A stretch of DNA of 64,000 nucleotides from Marininema halotolerans. Its GTDB lineage: Bacteria; Bacillota; Bacilli; Thermoactinomycetales; DSM-45169. Shown here piece after piece: positions 1 to 8,544 of this stretch. Positions within the stretch are counted from its first letter, which is position 1; every line of letters starts with the position of its first letter. A program made the position numbers and the translations under genes. The stretch lies in the NCBI RefSeq assembly GCF_900116235.1, contig NZ_FPAA01000004.1, forward strand, positions 124,001 through 188,000. Direction: 5' to 3'. The notes beneath the pieces are model-generated. The model was not told the DNA's origin. It did no database searches and saw only the letters and a program-made list of their open reading frames with translations.

Positions 1-1611
1 GCAGAGATGTTGTCTGGACTTCTACATGAACATACCGCCCCGGTTCTCGATGTCATTGAGGAAGAGGATCGGATTGTCTTGGTACATCCACCATTGAGTG
101 GCGAGCCCCTTTCTTTGTTGGTTTCACCACGTAAAGGAATGGAACCGATTCGTGCACTCACCATTTATCGGCAGTTGTTGCATACAGCCGTACGTTTGTC
201 AGCGATGGATGATCCGATTTATACAACGCTGGATCCACGAAACATTATCTTGGATGAGAATCGCCCGTTTGTTCTCTTTGTCAGTTTTAAGCCGTTTAGT
301 AAGGAGAATGGGGAGGAAAAGTGGCGGTATTTGCTACATTTTCTGTTGACGGGTATTCAGTTGGAAGAACGACCCGCCAACCCAGAGAAAGAGAAAAGTA
401 TTCAAACTTTACCCCAACCCTTAAAAAATCTGGTGTTAGCTTCCATGGATCCAGGAAAGACGATGAAAGAAGTATTGGATTCAGCAGAATCCATGACCCT
501 TCCTCGTAAAATTTCCACCGGACGAAAAAATAAAAAGCAACGTTACTGGTTACCTGGCTTGGTAGCAGTAGTTGCTATTGTGAGTGTACTTGCAGGGTTG
601 GAATTCTTCGGCGATAAGGGAAGTGCGATTGCTGGCGCAGAAAAAGAAAAGCAAGCCGAAGCACAGCTTTCTAAAGCAGGGGGACATGCAAGCTTTGATA
701 ACGTTGTCTTTCAACGGCAACGAACGAAGAGTGTCTCTTTACCCCCATCCGTACAAGGTTCATTCCGTGTTCAGGGACAGTTGACGCAAGCAAGCGAGGC
801 CCCCTTTGCACTCTCTTTAGAATCAGAAAATATTGAGTCTGATTTTGGTGTGCGAGCCGATAAAAATGGTGCACTCCACCTTTATCAGTATGTCAATGGT
901 GAAACATTCAAATTGGCGAATTCAAAAAATAGTTTTCATATTCAGCCGAATAAAAGGTACGCCATCACTATCTTTTATGTTCCCAATCATCCCTTCCGTG
1001 TTTCAATCAAAGAAGAAAAAAGCAAGAAACAATGGGTAGCGGTAGGGAAAGTCCCCATGGATTCGGTTTTTAAGGTTAGCGTTGAAGGACAACAGGGAAC
1101 GAGTTTTAACCAGCCGAACATCACCAAACTGAAAGGTGAAAAGGCAGTTGCTCAAGCATGGATGAAACAATTTCCTTGGACCCTGATGGAAGGTACGGGG
1201 GTTATTGAGGATCATCAATTTAAGTTGGACTCAGAATCGCGTGTCGATTTAAAACCAGGTCAAGAGCAGTTTGCCTTCCAGCGTACCAAGAACTATAGCG
1301 GAGATCCTTTGCGGATGGAAATGGAGAACGCGGATGGAAATCGCTATCAGTTTAATTGGGTGCGAAACGGAAGTATGGAATTGGCGCGACTGGATTACGA
1401 TGTGCAACGGCTCGCTTTGGGCGCGATGAGCCGAAGTTGGGACCCTGGTAAAAAGAGTACGGTTTCCATCGTTGGAAATACACAAGAGTTTACGGTGGGT
1501 GTTAAACAGGGAGCACTTAAAGAACAAGTTCAGCATCAACCGGACGGTCCATTATCGCTCCGTACCGTCACCATTTTAAGTCAACCGGGTTTAACATTGA
1601 TTGATCAGTAA
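1..1611 (+). CDS. Membrane-anchored protein kinase-like (pseudokinase) protein, 5' end outside window
   Basis: The frame is open to the left edge (codons GCA GAG precede the first ATG at 7), so the start lies upstream. The first 40 residues resemble the alpha-C to beta-5 part of a Ser/Thr kinase N-lobe. A catalytic-loop-like segment DPRNIIL (about residues 76-82, counted from the ATG at 7) resembles the usual DLKPENIL. The HRD histidine is absent and no DFG follows, the equivalent stretch reading VSF, so catalysis is doubtful. One transmembrane helix (about 181-201) follows a basic stretch. The remaining 330 residues would be extracytoplasmic and look beta-rich. A terminator follows. The kinase-like fold is an inference from motifs; the ligand and function are unknown. 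Confidence 0.6.
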   Translation, partial: AEMLSGLLHEHTAPVLDVIEEEDRIVLVHPPLSGEPLSLLVSPRKGMEPIRALTIYRQLLHTAVRLSAMDDPIYTTLDPRNIILDENRPFVLFVSFKPFSKENGEEKWRYLLHFLLTGIQLEERPANPEKEKSIQTLPQPLKNLVLASMDPGKTMKEVLDSAESMTLPRKISTGRKNKKQRYWLPGLVAVVAIVSVLAGLEFFGDKGSAIAGAEKEKQAEAQLSKAGGHASFDNVVFQRQRTKSVSLPPSVQGSFRVQGQLTQASEAPFALSLESENIESDFGVRADKNGALHLYQYVNGETFKLANSKNSFHIQPNKRYAITIFYVPNHPFRVSIKEEKSKKQWVAVGKVPMDSVFKVSVEGQQGTSFNQPNITKLKGEKAVAQAWMKQFPWTLMEGTGVIEDHQFKLDSESRVDLKPGQEQFAFQRTKNYSGDPLRMEMENADGNRYQFNWVRNGSMELARLDYDVQRLALGAMSRSWDPGKKSTVSIVGNTQEFTVGVKQGALKEQVQHQPDGPLSLRTVTILSQPGLTLIDQ

Positions 1612-1640
1612 TTGCTATTATTGTAGATTCCATATAGTAG

Positions 1641-1673
1641 AAACCCCCTGTCTCTAGAAAACAGGGGGTTTTT
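1641..1673. terminator. Bidirectional intrinsic terminator
   Basis: An 11-bp inverted repeat (AAACCCCCTGT/ACAGGGGGTTT) has T-rich flanks in both directions. It sits between the converging kinase-like gene and dat and can serve both. Confidence 0.85.
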
Positions 1674-1680
1674 CATGGTA

Positions 1681-2538
1681 TTATATTTCGGTTCCAGGAT
1701 GTTTTAGCGTCTTGATTTTTTCTTCAAAGGCTTGTTGTAGCCGATGAGTGAGTGGTCCGGGGGTTCCTGAACCGATGGTTTTTTGATCGATGGAGGTAAC
1801 CGGTGCGATTTCCATGGTGGTGCTACTGATAAAGACTTCGTCAGCCGCAAAGAGTTGCTCAACGGTAAAGGTTTCTTCGCGAACGGGTATACATAAATCA
1901 TTCGCGCATTCGAGAATGATTTGACGGGTAATTCCATGAAGGATCAGGTTGTCTGCTGGGTGAGTGTAGAGTGTACCCTCTTTAATGATTGCCACATTGG
2001 TAGAGCTTCCTTCGGTTACCGTACCATTACGGTGAAGAATTGCCTCATGGCAGCCCGCATCAACGGCTTCTTGTTTGGCAAGTACTGCCCCAAGAAGATT
2101 CAGGCTCTTGATATCGCAACGGAGCCAGCGAATATCTTCTGTGAGGATGGTGGAAACGCCATTTTGCAAAAGGGATAGTGGACGGGCGGCCTTGTAGGTA
2201 TAAGCGATTAGAACGGCCTCGGAATGTTCTGGGAATTGATGAGAGCGGGGTGCGACGCCACGGCTTACTTGTAAGTAAATATTTCCTTCGATGAGCTGAT
2301 TTTCGGCAACGAGTTGGTTGAGAAGGGTGAGGAGTCGTTCTTCATTATAGGGAAGTGTCATTTTCAATTCACTCGCGCTACGTATGAGCCGTGTAATATG
2401 CTCCTGTAGATAAAAGGCGTTACCGTTGTAGACACGAATTACTTCATAAACGCCATCTCCAAATTGATAGCCTCGGTCTTCTATATCGATGATGATATCA
2501 TTGCGTTTGGTGATTTGATCATTCATTAGGACTTTCAT
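1681..2538 (-). CDS. dat: D-amino-acid transaminase (D-alanine aminotransferase)
   Basis: This PLP-dependent fold-type IV aminotransferase interconverts D-alanine plus 2-oxoglutarate and D-glutamate plus pyruvate, supplying D-amino acids for peptidoglycan in the cytoplasm. The N-terminus has the family signature DRGYQFGDGVYEV. The Schiff-base lysine is in RCDIKSLNLLG (about Lys144). The usual length is about 282 residues and this one is 285. I chose the ATG at 2538 over the longer open frame starting at 2607, because GGAGGAAAG lies just upstream and MKVLMND is the family's start. It is transcribed away from nrdJ, and its terminator is shared with the upstream gene. Confidence 0.93.
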   Translation of the reverse strand: MKVLMNDQITKRNDIIIDIEDRGYQFGDGVYEVIRVYNGNAFYLQEHITRLIRSASELKMTLPYNEERLLTLLNQLVAENQLIEGNIYLQVSRGVAPRSHQFPEHSEAVLIAYTYKAARPLSLLQNGVSTILTEDIRWLRCDIKSLNLLGAVLAKQEAVDAGCHEAILHRNGTVTEGSSTNVAIIKEGTLYTHPADNLILHGITRQIILECANDLCIPVREETFTVEQLFAADEVFISSTTMEIAPVTSIDQKTIGSGTPGPLTHRLQQAFEEKIKTLKHPGTEI

Positions 2539-2847
2539 GATGCTTTCCTCCTTGGATTTACGAAAAAGGTTTGTTACTAGTTTGCATGATTTTGTATAAG
2601 TAATCAACTATTCTGATGAAAATAACAAGAATGCAAATCCCAAATTCGTTCAAAATGGAAGGATAATCCTTGTGGGTCCGTGAGGGACTGGCTAGTTCGT
2701 TCATATTCGAGGAAATCCAGATTTTTTCCTATATATAGTAGTGGTATAATAGTTGTAGGTCTATATATTGCGATTTTGTCCCAATCATGATGGGGATAAT
2801 TCCATTCACTTCTGCAATTGCGTGGGAAGAAAGAGGGGGAGTTTGCT
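2539..2847. promoter_or_regulatory. Divergent dat/nrdJ control region
   Basis: This 309-base gap separates two divergent genes. Its right half holds the nrdJ promoter (TATAAT at 2745-2750) and two NrdR-type boxes, listed separately. I see no convincing cobalamin riboswitch in it, although the downstream enzyme needs B12. The dat promoter is not clearly identifiable. Confidence 0.6.
2726..2773 (+). promoter_or_regulatory. Tandem NrdR-type boxes flanking the nrdJ -10
   Basis: The cores CTATATATAG (2729-2738) and CTATATATTG (2761-2770) match the centre of the NrdR-box consensus. Their starts are exactly 32 bp apart, about three helical turns, which is the arrangement known for tandem NrdR sites. 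The -10 hexamer TATAAT (2745-2750) lies between them, so binding would block RNA polymerase. The outer ACA/TGT bases are poorly conserved. The NrdR assignment is inferred; no nrdR gene is in this window. Confidence 0.65.
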
Positions 2848-5800
2848 TTGAAAATTCAGCGTCATTTTACGGTTAAGGGAGAAAATCCTTTCCAAAGTGT
2901 AGCGTATACGAAAAGGGATTGCCGCATAACCAATCCAGATGGATCGATTGTCTTTGAAATGCAGGGCGCAGAGGTTCCACAATCCTGGTCCCAGGTGGCT
3001 GCGGACATCATGGTCTCGAAATACTTTCGCAAGGCGGGAGTTCCCCAGATCGATGAAGAAGGGAAGCCTTTGTTGGACGAGTCTGGGAATCCGGTAACGG
3101 GCTCTGAGACGAGTGCGCGTCAAGTGATCCACCGTCTTGCTGGATGTTGGCGAGAGTGGGGAGAGCAAAATGCATACTTTGATACTGCGGAGGATGCACA
3201 GGCTTTTTATGATGAATTAGTGTATATGTTATTGCATCAAATGGCTGCCCCTAACTCCCCCCAATGGTTTAATACGGGTTTAGCCTATGCCTATGGCATC
3301 AAAGGGAAAGCCCAGGGTCATTATTATGTGGATCCGGAAACGGAAGAATTGAAGCAAGGTATCGATGCATACAGTCGGCCTCAACCTCATGCTTGCTTTA
3401 TCCAATCCATCGAAGATGATCTCGTGAATGAAGGTGGGATCATGGATTTATGGGTACGAGAGGCACGACTTTTTAAATATGGAAGTGGTACAGGCACGAA
3501 CTTCTCAAGTATCCGTGGGAAAGGGGAGACCCTTTCTGGTGGGGGGACTTCCTCTGGGTTGCTTTCCTTCCTAAAAATCGGGGATCGGGCGGCAGGTGCG
3601 ATCAAATCCGGTGGAACGACGCGCCGGGCGGCAAAAATGGTTACCCTTGACCTGGATCATCCCGATGTAGAGGAGTTCATCAATTGGAAGTCAAATGAAG
3701 AGAAGAAAGTACGTGCACTCATCGCAGCTGGGTATGATCCTTCCTTTAATGGAGAGGCCTATGAGACGGTATCTGGACAAAACTCCAATAATTCGGTGCG
3801 GGCCCCTCATGCCTTCTTCCAAGCATTAGAAGAAGATGGTGCCTGGGAACTAAAGCGCCGGACAGATGGGAAGACGGCAAAAACGATTCCAGCACGTGAG
3901 TTATGGCGTCAGATCGGACAAGCCGCTTGGGAATGTGCTGATCCTGGTTTACAGTATGATGGCACCATTAACGAATGGCATACTTCTCCGGCAGGAATGG
4001 ACGGCGAGTACGGAGCACGTCACAATCGGATCAATGCTTCTAACCCTTGTTCCGAGTATATGTTTCTCGATAATACCGCGTGTAACTTAGCTTCCCTCAA
4101 TTTGATTAAGTTCTTTGATGCAGAGAGTGCAACCTTTGATATCCCAGCGTTACAACATGCTTCTCGCCTTTGGACGATTGTTTTAGAGATCTCTGTCATG
4201 ATGGCACAGTATCCTTCTCAATCGATCGCAAAACTTTCCTATGAATATCGCACGTTGGGACTGGGTTATGCCAATATCGGGACCGTTTTGATGGTCTCGG
4301 GCGTTCCTTATGATTCCGAGAAGGCGTTGGCTGTGACGGGTGCGGTGACGGCTATTATGACCGGAGTCGCCTATGCTACGTCTGCTGAAATGGCGAAGGA
4401 ACTCGGACCCTTTAAGGCATTCTCAATGAATCGTGAACATATGTTACGCGTGATGCGCAACCATCGTCGTGCTGCGTACCATGTGCCAGCAGAGGAGTAC
4501 GAAGAGTTGGCGATTGCGCCTATGGGTATTCATCCCACTCACTGCCCGCCTGAGTTACTGGAGGCAGCTCGAAAAAGTTGGGATCAGGCTCTCGCTTGGG
4601 GTGAGCAATATGGGTACCGCAATGCTCAAACTACTTTATTGGCACCAACAGGTACAATTGGTTTGTTAATGGACTGTGATACGACTGGGGTGGAACCAGA
4701 TTTTGCGTTGGTCAAGTTTAAGAAATTGGCTGGCGGTGGATACTTTAAGATTGCCAATCAATCGATTCGTCCAGCACTACACACCCTGGGGTATACGGAA
4801 ACACAGGTCCAGGAGATTTTGACCTATGTGACCGGAACGCTCAGCCTTGAAGGGGCTCCCCATATCAACCGAGAGAGTTTACGTGCCAAAGGTTTTACAG
4901 AGGAAGATCTGGATACTCTCGAAGGGCAGCTTGCGTCGGTGTTTGAACTTCCCTTTGCCTTTAACAGCTGGGTACTTGGGGAGGAGACGATGCGTCGATT
5001 AGGGTTTACTCCCGAGGAGACCCAGGCACCTGACTTTAACCTATTGAAATCGCTAGGCTTTACCCGATCACAAATTTTGGAGGCCAATGATACCATCTGT
5101 GGCAGAATGACAACCGAGGGTGCGCCTCATCTAAAGGAAGCGCACTATCCAGTTTTTGATACGGCCAATCCCTGTGGTCGAATTGGCAAACGGTTTATTC
5201 ACTTTATGGGACATTTACGGATGATGGCAGCAGCACAGCCCTTCCTCTCTGGCGCTATTTCTAAAACCATTAATATGCCCCATGAGTCTACGCTTGAGGA
5301 TATTCAGTTGGCATATCATGAGGGATGGACACTGGGTCTTAAAGCGGTCGCCCTTTATCGGGATGGCTCAAAGAGTTCCCAACCGCTGAACTCAAAGAGT
5401 GATGATCAAGAAGACGAGGAAGAAGTGTCTACCCCAACACCAACGACACAAACTCAAGCATCGACCGAAAGTGTTCCAGCAGCAAGCGCTTCGATTGCAT
5501 CGAGTAAAGAAGTGTATGCGAAAGGGCATGTGCCCAGTGTTCGACGCCGCCTACCCAGGAAGCGCGAAGGGATTACCCAAGAAGCACGTGTTGCGGGTCA
5601 GAAAATCTTTGTTCGTACAGGCGAGTACGAGGATGGTTCATTGGGTGAAATCTTTATTGACATGCATAAAGCAGGTTCGACGATGCGTGGGATGCTGGAT
5701 GCCTTTGCTGTGGCGGTCTCTTTGGGACTTCAACATGGTGTTCCCCTTGAAAAGTACATTGATTCGATGACCTTTACTCGTTTTGAACCAGCGGGAACGG

Positions 5801-6183
5801 TTAGTCATCCAAATATCAAAATGGCTACCAGCGTCATTGATTATGTGTTTCGATTGCTTGGGATGGAGTACCTTGGGCGAACGGATTTTGTGCAGGTGCC
5901 CCCTCGACAGCAGGAGTTACGAAGTTATGACAACCGTTGGCGACGTCATGAATCAATCGATGCTGAGCAGGCAGAAGCAACGGAAACCCCTATCCATGCG
6001 CATGCTGAAGTGGAACAGGGATATGTGGAAGTCACCGGAAGCAGCGAGACTCCCCAGGATAATCTTGAAGCGATTCGGGCTTCATCGGGCGCGCCTTTGT
6101 GCATTGATTGTGGAGGAATGACGAAACGGAACGGTTCTTGTTATGTTTGCTTGGATTGTGGAGGAACGACTGGTTGCTCTTAA
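2848..6183 (+). CDS. nrdJ: Adenosylcobalamin-dependent (class II) ribonucleoside-diphosphate reductase
   Basis: It reduces ribonucleotides to deoxyribonucleotides using adenosylcobalamin as the radical source. Family landmarks include NPCSEYMFLDNTACNLASLN with an active-site cysteine, a second cysteine in ANPCGRIG, and LAPTGTIGLLMDCDTTGVEP. An acidic, Ser/Thr/Gln-rich linker (about residues 850-900) precedes a C-terminal domain. The tail has CIDCGG and CYVCLDCGG pairs that look like a metal or thiol-exchange module. I chose the TTG at 2848 because AAGAGGGGG precedes it by about 8 nt; the upstream TTG at 2818 has no ribosome site. The length of 1111 residues fits the long class II form. No class I nrdEF is seen here. 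Confidence 0.93.
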   Translation: MKIQRHFTVKGENPFQSVAYTKRDCRITNPDGSIVFEMQGAEVPQSWSQVAADIMVSKYFRKAGVPQIDEEGKPLLDESGNPVTGSETSARQVIHRLAGCWREWGEQNAYFDTAEDAQAFYDELVYMLLHQMAAPNSPQWFNTGLAYAYGIKGKAQGHYYVDPETEELKQGIDAYSRPQPHACFIQSIEDDLVNEGGIMDLWVREARLFKYGSGTGTNFSSIRGKGETLSGGGTSSGLLSFLKIGDRAAGAIKSGGTTRRAAKMVTLDLDHPDVEEFINWKSNEEKKVRALIAAGYDPSFNGEAYETVSGQNSNNSVRAPHAFFQALEEDGAWELKRRTDGKTAKTIPARELWRQIGQAAWECADPGLQYDGTINEWHTSPAGMDGEYGARHNRINASNPCSEYMFLDNTACNLASLNLIKFFDAESATFDIPALQHASRLWTIVLEISVMMAQYPSQSIAKLSYEYRTLGLGYANIGTVLMVSGVPYDSEKALAVTGAVTAIMTGVAYATSAEMAKELGPFKAFSMNREHMLRVMRNHRRAAYHVPAEEYEELAIAPMGIHPTHCPPELLEAARKSWDQALAWGEQYGYRNAQTTLLAPTGTIGLLMDCDTTGVEPDFALVKFKKLAGGGYFKIANQSIRPALHTLGYTETQVQEILTYVTGTLSLEGAPHINRESLRAKGFTEEDLDTLEGQLASVFELPFAFNSWVLGEETMRRLGFTPEETQAPDFNLLKSLGFTRSQILEANDTICGRMTTEGAPHLKEAHYPVFDTANPCGRIGKRFIHFMGHLRMMAAAQPFLSGAISKTINMPHESTLEDIQLAYHEGWTLGLKAVALYRDGSKSSQPLNSKSDDQEDEEEVSTPTPTTQTQASTESVPAASASIASSKEVYAKGHVPSVRRRLPRKREGITQEARVAGQKIFVRTGEYEDGSLGEIFIDMHKAGSTMRGMLDAFAVAVSLGLQHGVPLEKYIDSMTFTRFEPAGTVSHPNIKMATSVIDYVFRLLGMEYLGRTDFVQVPPRQQELRSYDNRWRRHESIDAEQAEATETPIHAHAEVEQGYVEVTGSSETPQDNLEAIRASSGAPLCIDCGGMTKRNGSCYVCLDCGGTTGCS

Positions 6184-6210
6184 GGGTTGAATTTGAACAT
6201 GTTGAACAGC

Positions 6211-6249
6211 AAAATTCCTCGCACCTAGGATTCGGTGCGGGAATTTTTT
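6211..6249. terminator. Terminator between nrdJ and the SGNH hydrolase
   Basis: The stem AATTCC-T-CGCACC pairs with GGTGCGGGAATT (one bulged T) and is followed by eight T on the plus strand. It overlaps the last codons of the convergent minus-strand hydrolase. Confidence 0.85.
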
Positions 6250-6911
6250 TTGCCTTTTAGGCATTCCCAAATGGCTTCTGCAATCATTTGATGGCCCAAG
6301 CGGTTTGGATGAACCGGGTAACTTCCTGATCCAAAGCGGATATCGGTCAACCGACCGGTTCGATATTGATTAATTAGTTTGGACTCCCGATTACGGAAGA
6401 TTTTTTCAATATCGATGACAGTGACATTCCACGTGTTAGAAACTTCTGTCGTTGCTTTGTTAAATAGAGGGATCCATGTGTTGGCGGTTCGGGAGTGAGG
6501 AAAGGGATTGTATTGATTAAACATGTACAGGGGCGAACGACTAAACTGCCGAATTTGTTTATAGATGTGGTGTAAGTTGTTCTTATAGGTTTGAACAGTG
6601 CGCCCATAGATCGAGGGATTGCCAAATAGAAAGAATTTAACGTAGGCGTAAAGTAAGTCATTTCCTCCAATGTTTAATGTGGTGAGTGAGCTTTGGTTTA
6701 CCGCATGGGTATGGGGGGAGGTGGAAGAGAGAAACGAAGCTAAACGTCCACTGGTTAATCCTTTTTTACCGAAGTTTACTAACGTAAAGGGGCCAACATG
6801 GTCATTGAGATGTTGAGTCAATTGGGAAGCGAATCCTTGAAGGTTGGGTGCTGAATGGCCCTCTGCGATGGAGTCTCCCAATGCGACATATAAGTATGAA
6901 GATGTGGTCAT
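6225..6911 (-). CDS. SGNH/GDSL-type hydrolase
   Basis: This is a predicted serine esterase or lipase of the SGNH superfamily. Block I is ALGDSIAEG (nucleophile Ser14), block III is NIGGNDLL with the oxyanion Asn, and block V is VHPNRLGH with the catalytic histidine. Residue Gly50 may supply block II. There is no signal peptide, so it is probably cytoplasmic or intracellular. The ATG start is preceded by GGGAGGGGG at a good distance. The substrate cannot be told from sequence; acyl-ester or acetyl-carbohydrate hydrolysis is typical. It is convergent with nrdJ and stands alone. Confidence 0.85.
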   Translation of the reverse strand: MTTSSYLYVALGDSIAEGHSAPNLQGFASQLTQHLNDHVGPFTLVNFGKKGLTSGRLASFLSSTSPHTHAVNQSSLTTLNIGGNDLLYAYVKFFLFGNPSIYGRTVQTYKNNLHHIYKQIRQFSRSPLYMFNQYNPFPHSRTANTWIPLFNKATTEVSNTWNVTVIDIEKIFRNRESKLINQYRTGRLTDIRFGSGSYPVHPNRLGHQMIAEAIWECLKGKKNSRTES

Positions 6912-6995
6912 ATAGGGTACCCCCTCCCGTTCGCAAGATCGTATTGTATCGTATGAGCTTTCGGATAAGGGGGGCAGGGCAATATGGAGGGGTTC

Positions 6996-7026
6996 TTGGC
7001 TTTAGGGCTTTGCGACATGTTATAAT
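6996..7026 (+). promoter_or_regulatory. Possible promoter of the metallophosphoesterase gene
   Basis: A TATAAT hexamer (7021-7026) lies about 40 bases before the chosen start. TTGGCT (6996-7001) could be the -35, but the 19-bp spacing is long. Confidence 0.4.
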
Positions 7027-7066
7027 GATACACGCTGATTTAAGTGTACAAAGGAAGTGGACCGGT

Positions 7067-7798
7067 TTGAGTTTGTTTGCCATAAGCGATCTTCATCTTT
7101 CGTTTAATAAACCAGTTGGATTGACGAACATTGATCATGAAAAAGATATTGAAAAACCGATGGATGTCTTTGGGTGGGATCACCATTATGACCGTGTGCG
7201 AGATGCCTGGTTAGAGGTGGTTGCTGAAGGAGATACCGTATTAATTCCTGGTGATATCAGCTGGGCTTTACGCCTCGAACAGGCGCGTTATGATTTCGAT
7301 TGGATTAATGCCTTGCCGGGTCGGAAAATTCTTTCACCGGGGAATCATTGTTATTACGCGCAAAGTAAAAAAAAGGTGCGTCAGACGCTTCCGGAGCAAA
7401 TGGAATGGATTGATGCAGACTACACATTGGCTGAAGGGTACATTATTGCAGGCACTCGCGGTTGGAATCTGCCTGGGGAGCCGGGTTGGGATGAAAGTTC
7501 AGATCGCCGGATTTATGATCGCCAAATAGGGCGTTTAGAGATGGCTCTTTCTGCTGCTGTCAAGGATCATCCAGAAAAAGAACGCATTGTGATGCTTCAT
7601 TATCCACCGGTCACACCGAAGATCCCTGATTCTGATTTTATGCGGGTGATGCGGGATTACCAAGTAAAAACGTGTCTTTATGGTCATTTGCATGGTCGTT
7701 CTCATCGGGATGCTTTGGTAGGTGAGTATGGGGGTTTACACCTGCAATTGGTCTCTTGCGATTATCTTGACTTTAAGCCCGTTCCAGTTCATTTGTAA
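7067..7798 (+). CDS. Metallophosphoesterase (calcineurin-like)
   Basis: This dinuclear-metal phosphohydrolase has the full motif series: ISDLHLSF (D-x-H), GDISWAL (GD), GNHCYY (GNH), MLHYPP (H) and YGHLHG (GHxH). The sequence upstream of residue 74 of the longer open frame does not look like family sequence and covers the promoter. I therefore start at the TTG at 7067, about 10 nt after AAGGAAG; a TTG at 7073 is the alternative. The product is about 243 residues with no signal peptide, so it is cytoplasmic. The substrate is unknown. Monocistronic, with its own terminator. Confidence 0.85.
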   Translation: MSLFAISDLHLSFNKPVGLTNIDHEKDIEKPMDVFGWDHHYDRVRDAWLEVVAEGDTVLIPGDISWALRLEQARYDFDWINALPGRKILSPGNHCYYAQSKKKVRQTLPEQMEWIDADYTLAEGYIIAGTRGWNLPGEPGWDESSDRRIYDRQIGRLEMALSAAVKDHPEKERIVMLHYPPVTPKIPDSDFMRVMRDYQVKTCLYGHLHGRSHRDALVGEYGGLHLQLVSCDYLDFKPVPVHL

Positions 7799-7816
7799 TC
7801 GGTCTCTTCTCAGAAA

Positions 7817-7857
7817 GAGCCTTGCTTCGATTGAAGAAGCAAGGCTCTCGTCTTTTT
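7817..7857 (+). terminator. Intrinsic terminator after the metallophosphoesterase gene
   Basis: A perfect 12-bp stem (GAGCCTTGCTTC/GAAGCAAGGCTC) has a 7-nt loop and is followed by TCGTCTTTTT. Confidence 0.85.
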
Positions 7858-7883
7858 CAATTAGAGGGAATGGAGTGAATGAT

Positions 7884-8426
7884 GTGATTCAACCGCGCGA
7901 ATTTTGTGTTCATAGAATGAATTATACGGTAAGGCCTGCCATGTTGGAGGATGCGAAAGCGTTGTCTGAGTTACGATTACAGATTGATGGAGAAACTCAA
8001 AATTTGGATCGAGAAAAAGGAGAGGCGTTGATCGATCAAGCTGGTTTTGAGAAAATGATAAAAGAAGATACAGAAAAAGAAAGAAATTTATTTTTGGTTG
8101 CTGTAGCTAACGATAAAATTGTAGCATTTTCCAGGTGTGAGGGAATCTACTTAAAACGATTTGCCCATAAGGTGGAATTTGGGATTTGTGTATTAAAGGA
8201 TTGTTGGGGATATGGGATTGGAAAGAATTTATTGAACGAATCGGTTTCCTGGGCGGATGCTAACGATATTAAAAAAATCAGTTTGAATGTTTTAGAAACA
8301 AACGAGACAGCGATACAATTGTATAAAACGTTTGGATTTGAAATCGAAGGGTTATTGAAAAACGATAGAATTTTGTCTGATGGCAAGTACTATAGCACCC
8401 TCATTATGGGGAGATTTAATGAATAA
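7884..8426 (+). CDS. GNAT family N-acetyltransferase
   Basis: This acetyl-CoA-dependent acyltransferase has the acetyl-CoA-binding motif A region WGYGIGKNLL and the downstream signature NVLETNETAIQLYKTFGFEIEG, as in RimI/PaiA/SpeG-like enzymes. The GTG at 7884 follows GGAG by 8 nt. The ATG at 7917 (start of NYTVRPAM) has no ribosome site, but it is closer to the usual GNAT beginning and remains possible. The gene is visibly richer in A/T and in Lys/Asn/Ile codons than its neighbours, which suggests later acquisition. The acceptor substrate is unknown. Confidence 0.8.
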   Translation: MIQPREFCVHRMNYTVRPAMLEDAKALSELRLQIDGETQNLDREKGEALIDQAGFEKMIKEDTEKERNLFLVAVANDKIVAFSRCEGIYLKRFAHKVEFGICVLKDCWGYGIGKNLLNESVSWADANDIKKISLNVLETNETAIQLYKTFGFEIEGLLKNDRILSDGKYYSTLIMGRFNE

Positions 8427-8487
8427 CAGACTTGTTAATGCGGAATGCAGAGGACGTGCGGGAACAAAGTATAGTTTCTGATGAGTT

Positions 8488-8531
8488 CATGGAAAGGCCC
8501 CCCTTCGCTAGCGAAGGGGGGCCTTTCCATG
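8488..8531. terminator. 44-base perfect palindrome between convergent GNAT and recQ
   Basis: Bases 8488-8509 are the exact reverse complement of 8510-8531, with no mismatch and a GCTAGC centre. It forms a very stable hairpin between two converging genes. The sequence around it has only weak T runs, so it may act as a bidirectional terminator or mRNA 3'-end protector rather than a classic terminator. Confidence 0.7.
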
Positions 8532-8544
8532 TGTCTTATTCATT

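Noticed and set aside
2539-2847. A cobalamin riboswitch upstream of the B12-dependent reductase
   Set aside because: The gap lacks the conserved B12-box sequence and the complex folding region; the tandem NrdR boxes explain the control better.
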